Of a stretch of 39,273 nucleotides of DNA, positions 6,345 through 14,252 are shown piece by piece. Under the pieces are notes generated by a model that did not search any database, had not been told where the DNA came from, and saw only the letters and a list, made by a program, of their open reading frames with translations. How positions within the stretch are numbered: position 1 is the first letter of the stretch; every line of letters begins with the position of its first letter. The DNA is from Pseudomonadota bacterium. GTDB taxonomy: Bacteria; Desulfobacterota; Binatia; Bin18. A program made the position numbers and the translations under genes. The stretch lies in NCBI GenBank assembly GCA_005804965.1, contig SYOC01000041.1, positions 1 to 39,273 of the forward strand, in the 5' to 3' direction.

Positions 6345-8150
6345 CTACATCTGCCACGCCACTGGGACGCGGGGGTCGGGAGTGTAGGCACAGTAGGTGC
6401 CGGTCTTAATGGTGCATATGAGGTGGTGGTTCAATGGTGGGTGATAGTGGGCAATTTTATTCATCACCACTTTGAGGGCCATGGCAACGCTCACCCGGGC
6501 GCGCTCAGCCGCCGACCCTACCCGGAACTGCCGTCCGCCGCCAACGACGTGTGTCAGTTCGCGCACGAGTTGCTCGATAGCCTCTTCTAGTTTCTCTACG
6601 CGCCCGAGATCGTTGAATTCTCGGGCTTCGTCCAGCTCTTCACGCAATTCTTGGAGGTGCTGTTTGTATGCGACGCGGGCTTGTGGTGTGAGGGGCACTT
6701 CCGTGCAGCCAGCCTTATTCCCTGTCGTGTCTTCGTGTTCTGGGGTACGACAGGCGACCAAATCGAGGGCATGAAATTCCTGATGCGGATGCGCCAAGAG
6801 CTGGGCGAGGTAGCTCAATCCACGGGTGTGTTTGAGCTGACATCGTACCCCTTGGAACGACAGTAGCCACGCGTCGCCATCACGTTGGAAGACCGATGCG
6901 TCCTGCAGCCCGAGCGCCGGGTCGGGTACATTGGAGCTGGTCGCTGCGTTGGTGGGCTGCGCTGGAGGCGCGAGGGAAGCTGCATGTTCTTCGGCAATCG
7001 CCTGCAACGCTGTTGCTACAATGCCCGCACTCTGTGGGCGCTCGTCGGGAGTTTTGGCCAACATCTGTAACACGAGTGCATCCAAGGCCGGGGGGATCTC
7101 CGCTCCATGACAGGACGGTGCGACCGGAGTGCTGTTGAGATGTTGCGCGATCAGACTCACAAAATTGTCGCCGACAAACGGTGGACGGCCAGACAGCATT
7201 TCGTAGAGCAGTGCGCCTAAGGAATAGAGATCGCCGCGCGCATCAAGTTTCTGGCCTTGTAAATGCTCCGGTGGCAGATAAGCGGCAGTACCAATCAGCA
7301 TGCCTTCGACAGAGACGCGCGACTGATCCAACGACGCAGCCAGCCCGAAATCACCCAGCTGGACTTGTCCATCGGTGGTCAACCACACGTTACTGGGTTT
7401 CACATCACGATGAATGATGCCGCAGGTATGAGCAGCCTCCAGTGCTTGGCAGAGCTGAAGCGCGAGGGTGAGGGCACGCGCGAGAGGCAACCGCTGCCCG
7501 GGGCTGTGGCTCAGAAGCTCAGCGAGCGAGCCCCCGGCAATGTACTGGCTCACGAGGTAAGGTTGGCCAGCATCTTCACCGGCATCGTAGAGCGTTACAA
7601 TATGAGCATGCTGTCCTAACTGGCCCAGCGCACGAGCTTCGCGCTGGATACGCTTGCGCCCAGTGGAGGTGAGACACTCGGCCTTGAACAACGCCAAGGC
7701 AACCTCGCGGTTCAAGAGCGTATCGTGCGCCAAATACACCCGCTTACTCGTGCCTTCGCCCAGCAGGCGCTGGAGCCGGTAGCGCCCTGCTGCCAAGAAA
7801 CGCGGGAAAGCCGGACGTTCGTTACTTTCGGCATTCGTACCCAAGGTCTCAATCGTCACGCGGGAGCCGCAGGCGCAACAGAAGCGCAGCCCTGGAGCGA
7901 TGGTGCGCTGACAGGCGGGGCAAGCCGTCATCATCTGTAGTCCATGGCCGCACTCGCCGCAGAAGGCGGAACCGGGAGGATTCGGCTGCGAGCAAGAGCG
8001 GCAGAGCAGCTCTTCTGGTTGCGCTACCGAGACCGGAGCAGTCTTTTCTTGGTGGGTCTTCGACAGTTGCATATGCATGGGAACTTGAGATGTTTTCTCG
8101 ATGGATGGAAACTCAACGCTGAAAGTCGCCAGTGTAGCGGTGTGCAGCAT
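6345..8150 (-). CDS. Zinc-ribbon Ser/Thr protein kinase with WNK-like lysine placement
   Basis: The 601-residue protein starts at the ATG at 8150, behind AAGGAGAGAAGG. Domains in order: two zinc-ribbon knuckles (CRSC...CGEC about 50-67, CPAC...CCAC about 77-94); a protein kinase domain (about 124-390) with glycine loop GEGTSKRVY (131-139), alpha-C Glu171, HRDVKPSN (247-254) and DFG (267-269); and a C-terminal module (about 420-601) of a type often attached to large bacterial ATPase regulators. The usual VAIK lysine is alanine (V150-A-L-A153). Lys136 sits instead in the glycine loop, exactly 17 residues earlier, as in WNK kinases. Lys156 is an alternative. No transmembrane segment is seen, so it is cytoplasmic. 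It probably forms an operon with the 121-residue gene 14 bases upstream and is divergent from the regulator at 8637. Confidence 0.93.
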   Translation of the reverse strand: MLHTATLATFSVEFPSIEKTSQVPMHMQLSKTHQEKTAPVSVAQPEELLCRSCSQPNPPGSAFCGECGHGLQMMTACPACQRTIAPGLRFCCACGSRVTIETLGTNAESNERPAFPRFLAAGRYRLQRLLGEGTSKRVYLAHDTLLNREVALALFKAECLTSTGRKRIQREARALGQLGQHAHIVTLYDAGEDAGQPYLVSQYIAGGSLAELLSHSPGQRLPLARALTLALQLCQALEAAHTCGIIHRDVKPSNVWLTTDGQVQLGDFGLAASLDQSRVSVEGMLIGTAAYLPPEHLQGQKLDARGDLYSLGALLYEMLSGRPPFVGDNFVSLIAQHLNSTPVAPSCHGAEIPPALDALVLQMLAKTPDERPQSAGIVATALQAIAEEHAASLAPPAQPTNAATSSNVPDPALGLQDASVFQRDGDAWLLSFQGVRCQLKHTRGLSYLAQLLAHPHQEFHALDLVACRTPEHEDTTGNKAGCTEVPLTPQARVAYKQHLQELREELDEAREFNDLGRVEKLEEAIEQLVRELTHVVGGGRQFRVGSAAERARVSVAMALKVVMNKIAHYHPPLNHHLICTIKTGTYCAYTPDPRVPVAWQM

Positions 8151-8164
8151 TTCCCTTCTCTCCT

Positions 8165-8530
8165 TCAATCGACGTATCGTGTCGTGGTTGACGCTTCAGA
8201 CTGAGCCAGAACTTCCGTCAGGAAGGCGAGCAGTTCGGCTTGGTCATTGAACCGTTGGGCGCGACCAGAGGTCAGATGTTCCACACGCCCGGCGAAATAG
8301 GTGGCTGGTTGTCCTTCCCGAATGCGGAACTGCACGACGAAGCCCCACTCGGGTGAAAGCGGGGGAGTGCTGAGTGAAGGCAATGTTGACTCAGCGTGCT
8401 GATCCTCGGCATAGGCCAAGGGTTGAGCCTTGGCCGGCATTGTGGCTTCCTTCACTGCGGCGGCTCGCGTTCGCCGAAGTCGGGAAGGATCGGAGAGCGA
8501 TGTCGATGGTGAGGCTTGCTTGATCTTCAT
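8165..8530 (-). CDS. Small hypothetical protein upstream of the kinase
   Basis: This gene encodes 121 residues from the ATG at 8530. The first half is Ser/Pro/Arg/Ala-rich and probably disordered. The second half (about 63-112) is a compact segment beginning WGFVVQFRIREG and ending in a helix FNDQAELLAFLTEVL. I do not recognise a named family, although the second half looks like a small conserved domain. The stop is only 14 bases before the kinase start, and its 3' end supplies the context of the kinase ribosome site, so the two are likely translationally coupled. It may be a kinase partner or substrate, which is inference. No strong ribosome site was seen before the ATG. Confidence 0.65.
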   Translation of the reverse strand: MKIKQASPSTSLSDPSRLRRTRAAAVKEATMPAKAQPLAYAEDQHAESTLPSLSTPPLSPEWGFVVQFRIREGQPATYFAGRVEHLTSGRAQRFNDQAELLAFLTEVLAQSEASTTTRYVD

Positions 8531-8572
8531 GGTCACCGGTATAACTCGGAACGTCGAGCCAAGTCGTCCGTG

Positions 8573-8616
8573 TTGCGTCTTTGTTCGGTCTATTTTCGGT
8601 CTATGCGTGGTCTATC
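8573..8616. promoter_or_regulatory. Direct heptamer repeats with exact 11-bp spacing (candidate regulator operator)
   Basis: GGTCTAT occurs at 8587-8593, 8598-8604 and 8609-8615, each start 11 bp after the last. A degenerate fourth copy (CGTCTTT) lies at 8576-8582, in phase. The 11-base units at 8584 and 8595 agree at 10 of 11 positions. The array lies in the 106-base divergent region between the small gene/kinase operon (start 8530) and the winged-helix regulator (start 8637). SARP and other OmpR-type winged-helix regulators are known to bind heptameric direct repeats spaced 11 bp apart, and the adjacent gene encodes such a domain, so autoregulation is the natural inference. Confidence 0.7.
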
Positions 8617-8636
8617 TAGCGAGGAGCGAGGGAAAT

Positions 8637-11423
8637 ATGCGTGGGAAACGGCAGGTAGAAAAGGCAGAGAACGCACCGGTTGCCCTCGACCTGGAAAGCG
8701 AGCAGCTGCGGCGGGACGGTGTGATCCAACCCTTGCGACCCAAGACGTTTGCCCTGTTGCGTTACTTAGCCACCCATCCCGGGCGGGTGGTGACCAAAGA
8801 GGAGATTCTGGAGGCCGTGTGGCCCGACAGCGTGGTGACTGAATCGCAGATCAAAGATCGGGTGTTAGAGATCCGCAAAGCCCTGGGTGATGATCCCAAA
8901 CAGCCCCGCTACATTGAGACCGTGCCCCGGCGCGGCTATCGGCTCAAAACCCCTTTCCCCCGCGCCACGCCGCGCCAGGAACTTGAGGCGCGGGCCTGGG
9001 GCCTAGGTTCTCCTGCTCCTCCTCCTGCTCCTCCTGCTCACGCCTCCAGTTCCGCTGCTCAGCACTTAGTCCTGGTGGGGCGGGAGGTGGAACTGGCCCG
9101 TCTCGAGCAGGCTTATGCCCGGGCGGTGCAGGGGCAGCGGCAACTCGTGTTTGTGACTGGCGAGCCGGGGATTGGTAAGACGACGGTGGTGGACGCCTTT
9201 GTGCGGGGGGTTGCGCACGTGGTGGTGAGCCGGGGGCAATGCGTGGAGCAGTATGGCGCAGGCGAAGCGTATCTGCCGGTGCTGGAGGTGATGAGTCGGT
9301 TATGTCGTGGTCCCGCGGGAGCGCAGGTGATCGGCCTGTTACGGCAGTATGCGCCGACGTGGCTGGTACAGTTGCCGGCCTTAGTGAGTGAAGCGGACTT
9401 CGAGGGGTTGCAGCGCAAGGTCGCCGGCGCGACGAAGGAGCGGATGTTACGGGAGGCGGCGGATGTGGTGGAAATCTTGACTGCCGAGGTGCCGCTGATC
9501 GTGGTGCTGGAAGACTTGCACTGGAGTGACACGGCCACGATTGAACTGTTGACGATGCTGGCGCGGCGGCGGGAGGTGGCGCGGGTGTTAGTGATTGGGA
9601 CGTATCGGCCCACGGATGTGGTGATGAGCAGTCATCCGTTGAAGGCAGCCAAGCAGGAGTTACAGACGCATGGGCAGTGTGAGGAGATCGCGGTGTCGTT
9701 TCTCACGGAAGGGACCATTGGTCAATACTTGGCCACGCGGTTTCCTGGCCACACGTTCCCGTCCACCTTCGCCCAAGCGTTACGTGGCCAGACCGAAGGC
9801 AACCCACTGTTTCTGGTGAACACGGTGAATCATTTGGAGCACCAGGGGGTGCTGCGGGAAGAGGGCGGGAGGTGGCGGGTGACGGGTGAGGTGGCGGCCA
9901 CGACGACGGCGACCCCCGAGAACTTACGTCAACTGATTGAGCGGCAACTGGAGCGGTTGGGCGAGGACGAGCGCCGAGTCGTAGAGGTGGCGAGTGTGGC
10001 GGGGGCGGAGTTTTCGGCGGCGGTGTTCGCCGTCGAGGGCCTCGATCGGCAGCGGAGTGAAGAGCGGTGCGAACAGCTCGCGCGGCGAGGGCAGTTGCTG
10101 CAAGCACGCGGGGAAGTCGTGTGGCCGGATGGCACGGTGGCGGGGCGGTATGGGTTTCTGCACGCGCTGTATCAGAATGTGTTGTACGAGCAACTCTCGC
10201 CGGGGCGGCGGGTACGATTGCACCAGCAGATCGGCACCCTGTTAGAGACGGCTTACGGGACACAGACACAAGAGATCGCGGCGGCGTTGGCGGTGCATTT
10301 TGAAGCGGGGCGCGATACGAAAAGAACGGTACAGTATCGCGGGCAAGCGGCGCAGGTAGCCTTGCAACGCAGTGCGTTGACTGAGACGTTAGCCCATCTC
10401 GAGAAAGGCTTAACGCTTCTTGCCACGCTGCCCGACTCGTCGGAGCGTGCCCAGCAGGAACTGACCATGCAATTAAATTTAGGGTCAGCCGCACTGGCGG
10501 CCAAAGGGCTGGGCGCTCCAGAAGTGGGACACGCCTTCTCTCGGGCGCGGGGCCTCGCGCAGCGGATGGACGACTCGCCGCTGAAGTTCTTTGCGTTCAT
10601 GGGGGTGACCATCTTTTACTTGGCCAGAGCGGAATTACGGACAGGTTTACCTTTGGCGGAGCAATGTTTGCGTCTGGCCGAAGAGGCGCACGATACGGGA
10701 ATGCTTCTCGCCATCCATCAATGTCTTGGGTCCTATCGTCAACGGTTGGGCGACTTCGCCATTGCCAATACACACTACGAGCACGCCTTGGCCTTGTACG
10801 ATCCACGACGGCATCATGGCTTGGCTCTTCAGTGCGGGTTCGATCCCGGGGTTATGGCTAGTGGTATGAGCGCCTGGGCACTGTGGTTGAGTGGCTACCC
10901 GGATCGTGCGCTCCAGTCTGCTCAGCACGCGTGTGGACTCGCCACTGAACTCGGGCATGCCAACACACAAGTGCTTGTTTGGGCTACGCTCACCTTCTGT
11001 CTCATGTTGCGTGGCGAGTTCACGGCGGCGCACGTAAGAGCGGAAGAGACTGTGGCGCTGTCGATTGAACATGGGGTGCCAAACTTTGCCGCGCTCGGGA
11101 AGACTTGCTCGGGATGGCTCAGTGTCCGGCAAGGCGAGGAGCAAGACCTCGCGCAAATGCGCAACGCAGTTGCAGAGTACGAGGCGACTGGTTCTCGCAG
11201 TGGCACGGCATGGTATCTGAGTTTATTAGTTGATGCGTGTTGGCGTACGAGACACATCGACGAAGGACTGACTGTCTTGGGAGACGCCTTTGCTTTTGTC
11301 GAGCATACGGACGAGCGGGAGGATGAATCTGAGCTGTGGCGGTTGAAGGGGGAGCTGTTACTGGCGCAGGCCAGCCAAGGGGGCAAAGGGGAAAAGCCGA
11401 AAGGGCGAAGGCGGAAGGAATGA
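8637..11423 (+). CDS. Winged-helix (OmpR/SARP-type) AAA ATPase TPR transcriptional regulator
   Basis: The 928-residue protein starts at the ATG at 8637 behind GAGGAGCGAGGG; longer readings run through the repeat operator. Domains: an OmpR-type winged helix (about 13-105, ending in VPRRGYRLK); an Ala/Pro linker (about 125-140); a large AAA_16-like ATPase with Walker A GEPGIGKTT (175-183) and Walker B PLIVVLEDLHWSD (about 290-302); and a helical TPR-like region (about 600-920). This is the architecture of large ATP-dependent signal-integrating activators. The C-terminus stops after ELLLAQ in a Gly/Lys/Arg-rich tail, whereas relatives I know usually continue through further TPR helices, so the end may be truncated. 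It is divergent from the kinase and probably binds the 11-bp repeats just upstream. Confidence 0.92.
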   Translation: MRGKRQVEKAENAPVALDLESEQLRRDGVIQPLRPKTFALLRYLATHPGRVVTKEEILEAVWPDSVVTESQIKDRVLEIRKALGDDPKQPRYIETVPRRGYRLKTPFPRATPRQELEARAWGLGSPAPPPAPPAHASSSAAQHLVLVGREVELARLEQAYARAVQGQRQLVFVTGEPGIGKTTVVDAFVRGVAHVVVSRGQCVEQYGAGEAYLPVLEVMSRLCRGPAGAQVIGLLRQYAPTWLVQLPALVSEADFEGLQRKVAGATKERMLREAADVVEILTAEVPLIVVLEDLHWSDTATIELLTMLARRREVARVLVIGTYRPTDVVMSSHPLKAAKQELQTHGQCEEIAVSFLTEGTIGQYLATRFPGHTFPSTFAQALRGQTEGNPLFLVNTVNHLEHQGVLREEGGRWRVTGEVAATTTATPENLRQLIERQLERLGEDERRVVEVASVAGAEFSAAVFAVEGLDRQRSEERCEQLARRGQLLQARGEVVWPDGTVAGRYGFLHALYQNVLYEQLSPGRRVRLHQQIGTLLETAYGTQTQEIAAALAVHFEAGRDTKRTVQYRGQAAQVALQRSALTETLAHLEKGLTLLATLPDSSERAQQELTMQLNLGSAALAAKGLGAPEVGHAFSRARGLAQRMDDSPLKFFAFMGVTIFYLARAELRTGLPLAEQCLRLAEEAHDTGMLLAIHQCLGSYRQRLGDFAIANTHYEHALALYDPRRHHGLALQCGFDPGVMASGMSAWALWLSGYPDRALQSAQHACGLATELGHANTQVLVWATLTFCLMLRGEFTAAHVRAEETVALSIEHGVPNFAALGKTCSGWLSVRQGEEQDLAQMRNAVAEYEATGSRSGTAWYLSLLVDACWRTRHIDEGLTVLGDAFAFVEHTDEREDESELWRLKGELLLAQASQGGKGEKPKGRRRKE

Positions 11424-11447
11424 GGGTGTGACGACCGGTGTTCGGGG

Positions 11448-11864
11448 TCATCTGTGCGTGGTCGCACAGAAGCTACACACAGCGATGATGAGACACAGGG
11501 GAACAAACACCCGCGTGTCCCAGACGGCGAAGCGTGTGCCTCGTACCCGCTTGAAGATCCCGACGTAGCGAAAATCTCCGATGACACGTAGCAAGAAGAC
11601 GAGAGCCAAGCCGCGCGTGCCCCAGAGAAACCAAGTGGCAGGAACAGCGTCACCCCAGAACTTCAATTGTCCTGCCACTGTCAAAGCCGCTAACAACAGC
11701 AGAGCCGCGACGAGGAGTGTCACCCCCGTTCCCGGGTGAAACGTGGGCTTGCCCTCAGCCTCGGGGATGGCAGGGACAAATCCGGTGCGTCTGCCACACG
11801 CCCAATACACATGCATGGCGCTCAGAAATGTGAGAAGCACGATGGCGAGAATCCCTGGAAGCAC
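11448..11864 (-). CDS. DUF3995-like integral membrane protein
   Basis: The 138-residue protein has four hydrophobic segments: ILAIVLLTFLSAMHVYWA near the start, a VTLLVAALLLLAALTVAG helix, a WFLWGTRGLALVFLLRVIG helix and a final VFVPLCLIIAVCSFCA helix. The pattern, including the early HVYWA, resembles DUF3995 proteins of unknown function. I choose the GTG at 11864 because AAAGGAGAG precedes it at good spacing. An ATG at 11885 would place that ribosome site inside the gene. It converges on the end of the large regulator, with 24 bases between them. Its role is unknown. Confidence 0.8.
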   Translation of the reverse strand: MLPGILAIVLLTFLSAMHVYWACGRRTGFVPAIPEAEGKPTFHPGTGVTLLVAALLLLAALTVAGQLKFWGDAVPATWFLWGTRGLALVFLLRVIGDFRYVGIFKRVRGTRFAVWDTRVFVPLCLIIAVCSFCATTHR

Positions 11865-12025
11865 GCTCTCTCCTTTGACAGTCATGCCAGTGTCGCAGGT
11901 TGTGACCTTACAACCGACAGAAACAGGAAGATAGCGCGGTATACATGTGACGCGATTGCTGGCGTGCGCTTCGTTGGCACGGTATGCTGTTGCCACTTTG
12001 TCTGTCTCTTCTCTGGGAATCTCTC

Positions 12026-12310
12026 GTGGATACATGGAACCGTCACACGCTTGATCGCGTCGCGCGGGCGGTGGTCTCAGGCCAGCGCGGCTATGGGGAA
12101 CAGCTTGATCATCTCGCGGATCGGGTCGCCGAATTGCTCCACAGTCGCTTAGAGGCAGTTGGGGTGCCAGGGGCCAAAGCCGTGCGCTGTTCTTCAGACG
12201 ATTCCCGGCCTGAGCCACAACTTCTCACCGCGCTGCTCGCGCGAGTCGAGAAACATCTCGCTTGGCAGGCACTTACAGCAGGAACCCATGGTTGCGCTCA
12301 GCCACGCTGA
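12026..12310 (+). CDS. Small hypothetical protein overlapping a nucleotidyltransferase gene
   Basis: About 94 residues are read from a GTG at 12026; an upstream start is possible. It is Arg-, Leu- and Ala-rich and probably helical, with the segments RVARAVVSGQRGYGEQL and LLTALLARVEKHLAW. The frame ends at 12310, 23 bases inside the next gene, which is the kind of overlap seen in coupled pairs. I do not recognise a family and the ribosome site is weak. It is kept because it would otherwise leave a 423-base gap before the nucleotidyltransferase gene and because that class of gene is often preceded by a small partner. An antitoxin-like role is speculation. Confidence 0.45.
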   Translation: MDTWNRHTLDRVARAVVSGQRGYGEQLDHLADRVAELLHSRLEAVGVPGAKAVRCSSDDSRPEPQLLTALLARVEKHLAWQALTAGTHGCAQPR

Positions 12311-12917
12311 CCTGACACGTTTTTTTGGGGCATTGGACCGTCATTTACCATGCCCGAGCAAAATTATCCTGACCGGAGGCAGCGAAGCCTTGCTGCTTGG
12401 CGGGCAGCGACCAACTGGTGATATCGACTTTGGTCTCGTGGTGGCGGATCGTTACACGCGGTTCTGGTCCGACATTGAGACTGCCATTGCCGCAGCTTCT
12501 GTCGCTGCAATGGTTGTGGTTCAGTACTCGACCGATATTGATCGGTGGTCGTCAGTGGCGATTCCGCCTCACCGTTTTAAGACGCGGCGTTATCAACGGT
12601 TGTCGCGCTTAACTGTACACCTGCTCGATCCGCTGTGTTGGGCCGTGTACAAACTGGCCCGCTATCTGGAGACGGATATTACGGATTTGCATGCTGTTCT
12701 CATGTGCCAGCAGGTGTCGAGTTTCCGACTTGCCCGCCTCTGTGGTGAATGTCTACGTACGAGTCCGCGCTCGACGCAATTGTTTCTCTTTCGCCAGCAA
12801 GTGGAGCACTTCTTTCGTACACATGGCGTTCATGTCTGGGGGGCACAGTTCGAGAGCGCCCCTGTTATTGCTGTGTTTCGGCGGGCAGCTGGTATTCCTC
12901 CGGGGGCGAGTCTGTAA
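12288..12917 (+). CDS. Nucleotidyltransferase-fold protein (DUF6036/AbiEii-like)
   Basis: The 209-residue protein starts at an ATG behind a modest AGGA site. The N-terminal half has the nucleotidyltransferase signature: IILTGGSEALLLGG followed by the acidic pair in PTGDIDFGLVV (about 40-48). The later LLDPLCWAVYKLARYLETDITD segment is typical of DUF6036-type proteins and related toxin nucleotidyltransferases. The role is not established. Related folds act as toxins (AbiEii) or transfer nucleotides to RNA or protein. It overlaps the small gene before it and converges on the cupin gene. Confidence 0.75.
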   Translation: MVALSHADLTRFFGALDRHLPCPSKIILTGGSEALLLGGQRPTGDIDFGLVVADRYTRFWSDIETAIAAASVAAMVVVQYSTDIDRWSSVAIPPHRFKTRRYQRLSRLTVHLLDPLCWAVYKLARYLETDITDLHAVLMCQQVSSFRLARLCGECLRTSPRSTQLFLFRQQVEHFFRTHGVHVWGAQFESAPVIAVFRRAAGIPPGASL

Positions 12918-12981
12918 TTCGAGTGTCAGATCTCGTACTACGGATGCGTTGCATAGCGGCTCCCCATAAATGCGAGGTGCT

Positions 12982-13467
12982 TCAGTACGGCGTGCCGTCT
13001 TTGTGGGCGAACTGCCATTTGCCGTTGGCACCAAAGACCGCCTGAATGTCATCCACCGGATAGCTGCCAACATCGCCAGTGCTGCGGTCACCTATCTCCA
13101 AAACCACCACGTCGCTCTCGGTGCGGTTCTCTAAGTGATGACCGTGCCCAGTGCCGGCTTTGAAACCCGAGCACATCCCTGGCTGTAGCTCCATCTCTTC
13201 TGTACCGAAGATCAACGTTGGGCGACCTTCGAGAATGTAGATGAACTCATCTTGGCGAGTGTGGGCATGATGCAGAGCGGAGACTGCTCCTGGCGGTAAG
13301 CGCGTGAGGTTGACGCCGAAGTTGGTGAGAGCGAAGAGGTCACCGAGTGGACGTTTCACACGTCCGGCCATACGAGAGAAAAAGGGTTCCGGGTAGTTTG
13401 AGGGCTTGGTACGTGCCGGTGCGTCGGCAGCGAGGATGGCAAGCGGTGGTGCAGCTGTTGTGGCCAT
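12982..13467 (-). CDS. Cupin-domain protein
   Basis: The 161-residue protein has one cupin barrel. Motif 1 includes GAVSALHHAHTRQDEFIYILEG with the His-x-His...Glu metal set, and motif 2 includes the GHGHHLENRT segment. Many single-domain cupins of this form bind a divalent metal and act on sugars or small acids, and others only sense ligands. The ATG at 13467 has GGAGG upstream. It stands alone between a converging nucleotidyltransferase gene and the PIN toxin gene. The substrate is unknown. Confidence 0.9.
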   Translation of the reverse strand: MATTAAPPLAILAADAPARTKPSNYPEPFFSRMAGRVKRPLGDLFALTNFGVNLTRLPPGAVSALHHAHTRQDEFIYILEGRPTLIFGTEEMELQPGMCSGFKAGTGHGHHLENRTESDVVVLEIGDRSTGDVGSYPVDDIQAVFGANGKWQFAHKDGTPY

Positions 13468-13566
13468 GAGGTTCCTCCAGAAAAATGTCCTGACAGGCCA
13501 GAACGTACTGGAGCTGCGCAGCTGTTGCCAGCCCGATTGGGTTTTCCTTTTCTGTCGCTTGTTTGT

Positions 13567-13962
13567 CTAGGGATAGGACAGGAGATTGAGTTTCGCAATG
13601 AACTTGTAATCACGCTGGTTCTTGGAAAGAAACGCCATGTTCGACGTCAATGCCGTTGCCGCAATCAGGCTGTCTGCAATGAGCAACCCATGACTCAGCC
13701 GGTAGACACGCAGTAACTCCACCGCCTTGTCAGCAATCGCCTCATTAAGCTTGATAATCTGAAACTGATTGAGGAATTTGTCTAACTTCTGCAGCTCCGC
13801 CTTGTTGCGGCACCCTACCATCAACTCCATTTGCGTGATGACGCTTATGGTCAATGTCGAAGTAGCTTTGATGCCTTTCAGGTAAGCAACGGCTTCTGGG
13901 ACATCTCGCCCAGCGTCAATGAGAATATCGGTGTCAACAAGGGTCACGCGTCGTCGCCCCAT
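13567..13962 (-). CDS. PIN-domain toxin (VapC-like ribonuclease)
   Basis: The 131-residue protein has the acidic residues of PIN nucleases: D10 and D12 in TLVDTDILIDA, E46 in ITQMELMVG, D97 in LIADSLIAATA, and an acidic/Asn segment near residues 115-118. PIN toxins of this type cut RNA with Mg2+ and are held inactive by a cognate antitoxin. The start overlaps the antitoxin gene by 19 bases, the usual order of antitoxin first. An internal GTG at VTLVDTD is an alternative start. It is functional by motif. Confidence 0.9.
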   Translation of the reverse strand: MGRRRVTLVDTDILIDAGRDVPEAVAYLKGIKATSTLTISVITQMELMVGCRNKAELQKLDKFLNQFQIIKLNEAIADKAVELLRVYRLSHGLLIADSLIAATALTSNMAFLSKNQRDYKFIAKLNLLSYP

Positions 13963-14186
13963 TCCACTTTGCGGGTGTTACGAACCCACGTGGTGCTGTC
14001 CTCTAAATCTTGGCGGTTGCACCACATCCCAATGAACGGTTCCTTCTCTAAATCGGCAGGACGCGTCTGCCGCTTTGATGGGGCGGCAGTATAGCGCTGC
14101 CGCAGAAAAGCAACGAAATCCGCAACTTGGCGTTTTGCTTCCTCAGGTAATGAAGTATATTCATCTATGAACTGTCGCTGTGTCAT
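13944..14186 (-). CDS. DUF2281-like antitoxin for the PIN toxin
   Basis: The 80-residue protein begins MTQRQFIDEYTSLPEEAKRQVADFVAFLRQRY, the short helical N-terminus of DUF2281-type antitoxins. It continues with a polar C-terminal tail likely to wrap the toxin. The ATG at 14186 follows an A/G-rich GGGAGAAAAG. It overlaps the PIN toxin by 19 bases, so translation is coupled. As with other VapBC-type modules, the pair probably represses its own promoter, but no operator could be assigned. Confidence 0.82.
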   Translation of the reverse strand: MTQRQFIDEYTSLPEEAKRQVADFVAFLRQRYTAAPSKRQTRPADLEKEPFIGMWCNRQDLEDSTTWVRNTRKVEWGDDA

Positions 14187-14252
14187 TTCATCTTTTCTCC
14201 CTGCCTTGAAGCATGACACACCCATCGTGACATGCAACGCCGCATGCAAGCG

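Noticed and set aside
8430-8636. Extension of the large regulator upstream of 8637
   Set aside because: It would cover the divergent small gene and the repeat operator, and the ATG at 8637 has GAGGAG.
9703-10494. Long open frame of 263 codons antisense to the large regulator
   Set aside because: It mirrors the third-position GC bias of the real gene on the plus strand and its translation is Pro/Ser/Arg-rich with no domain.
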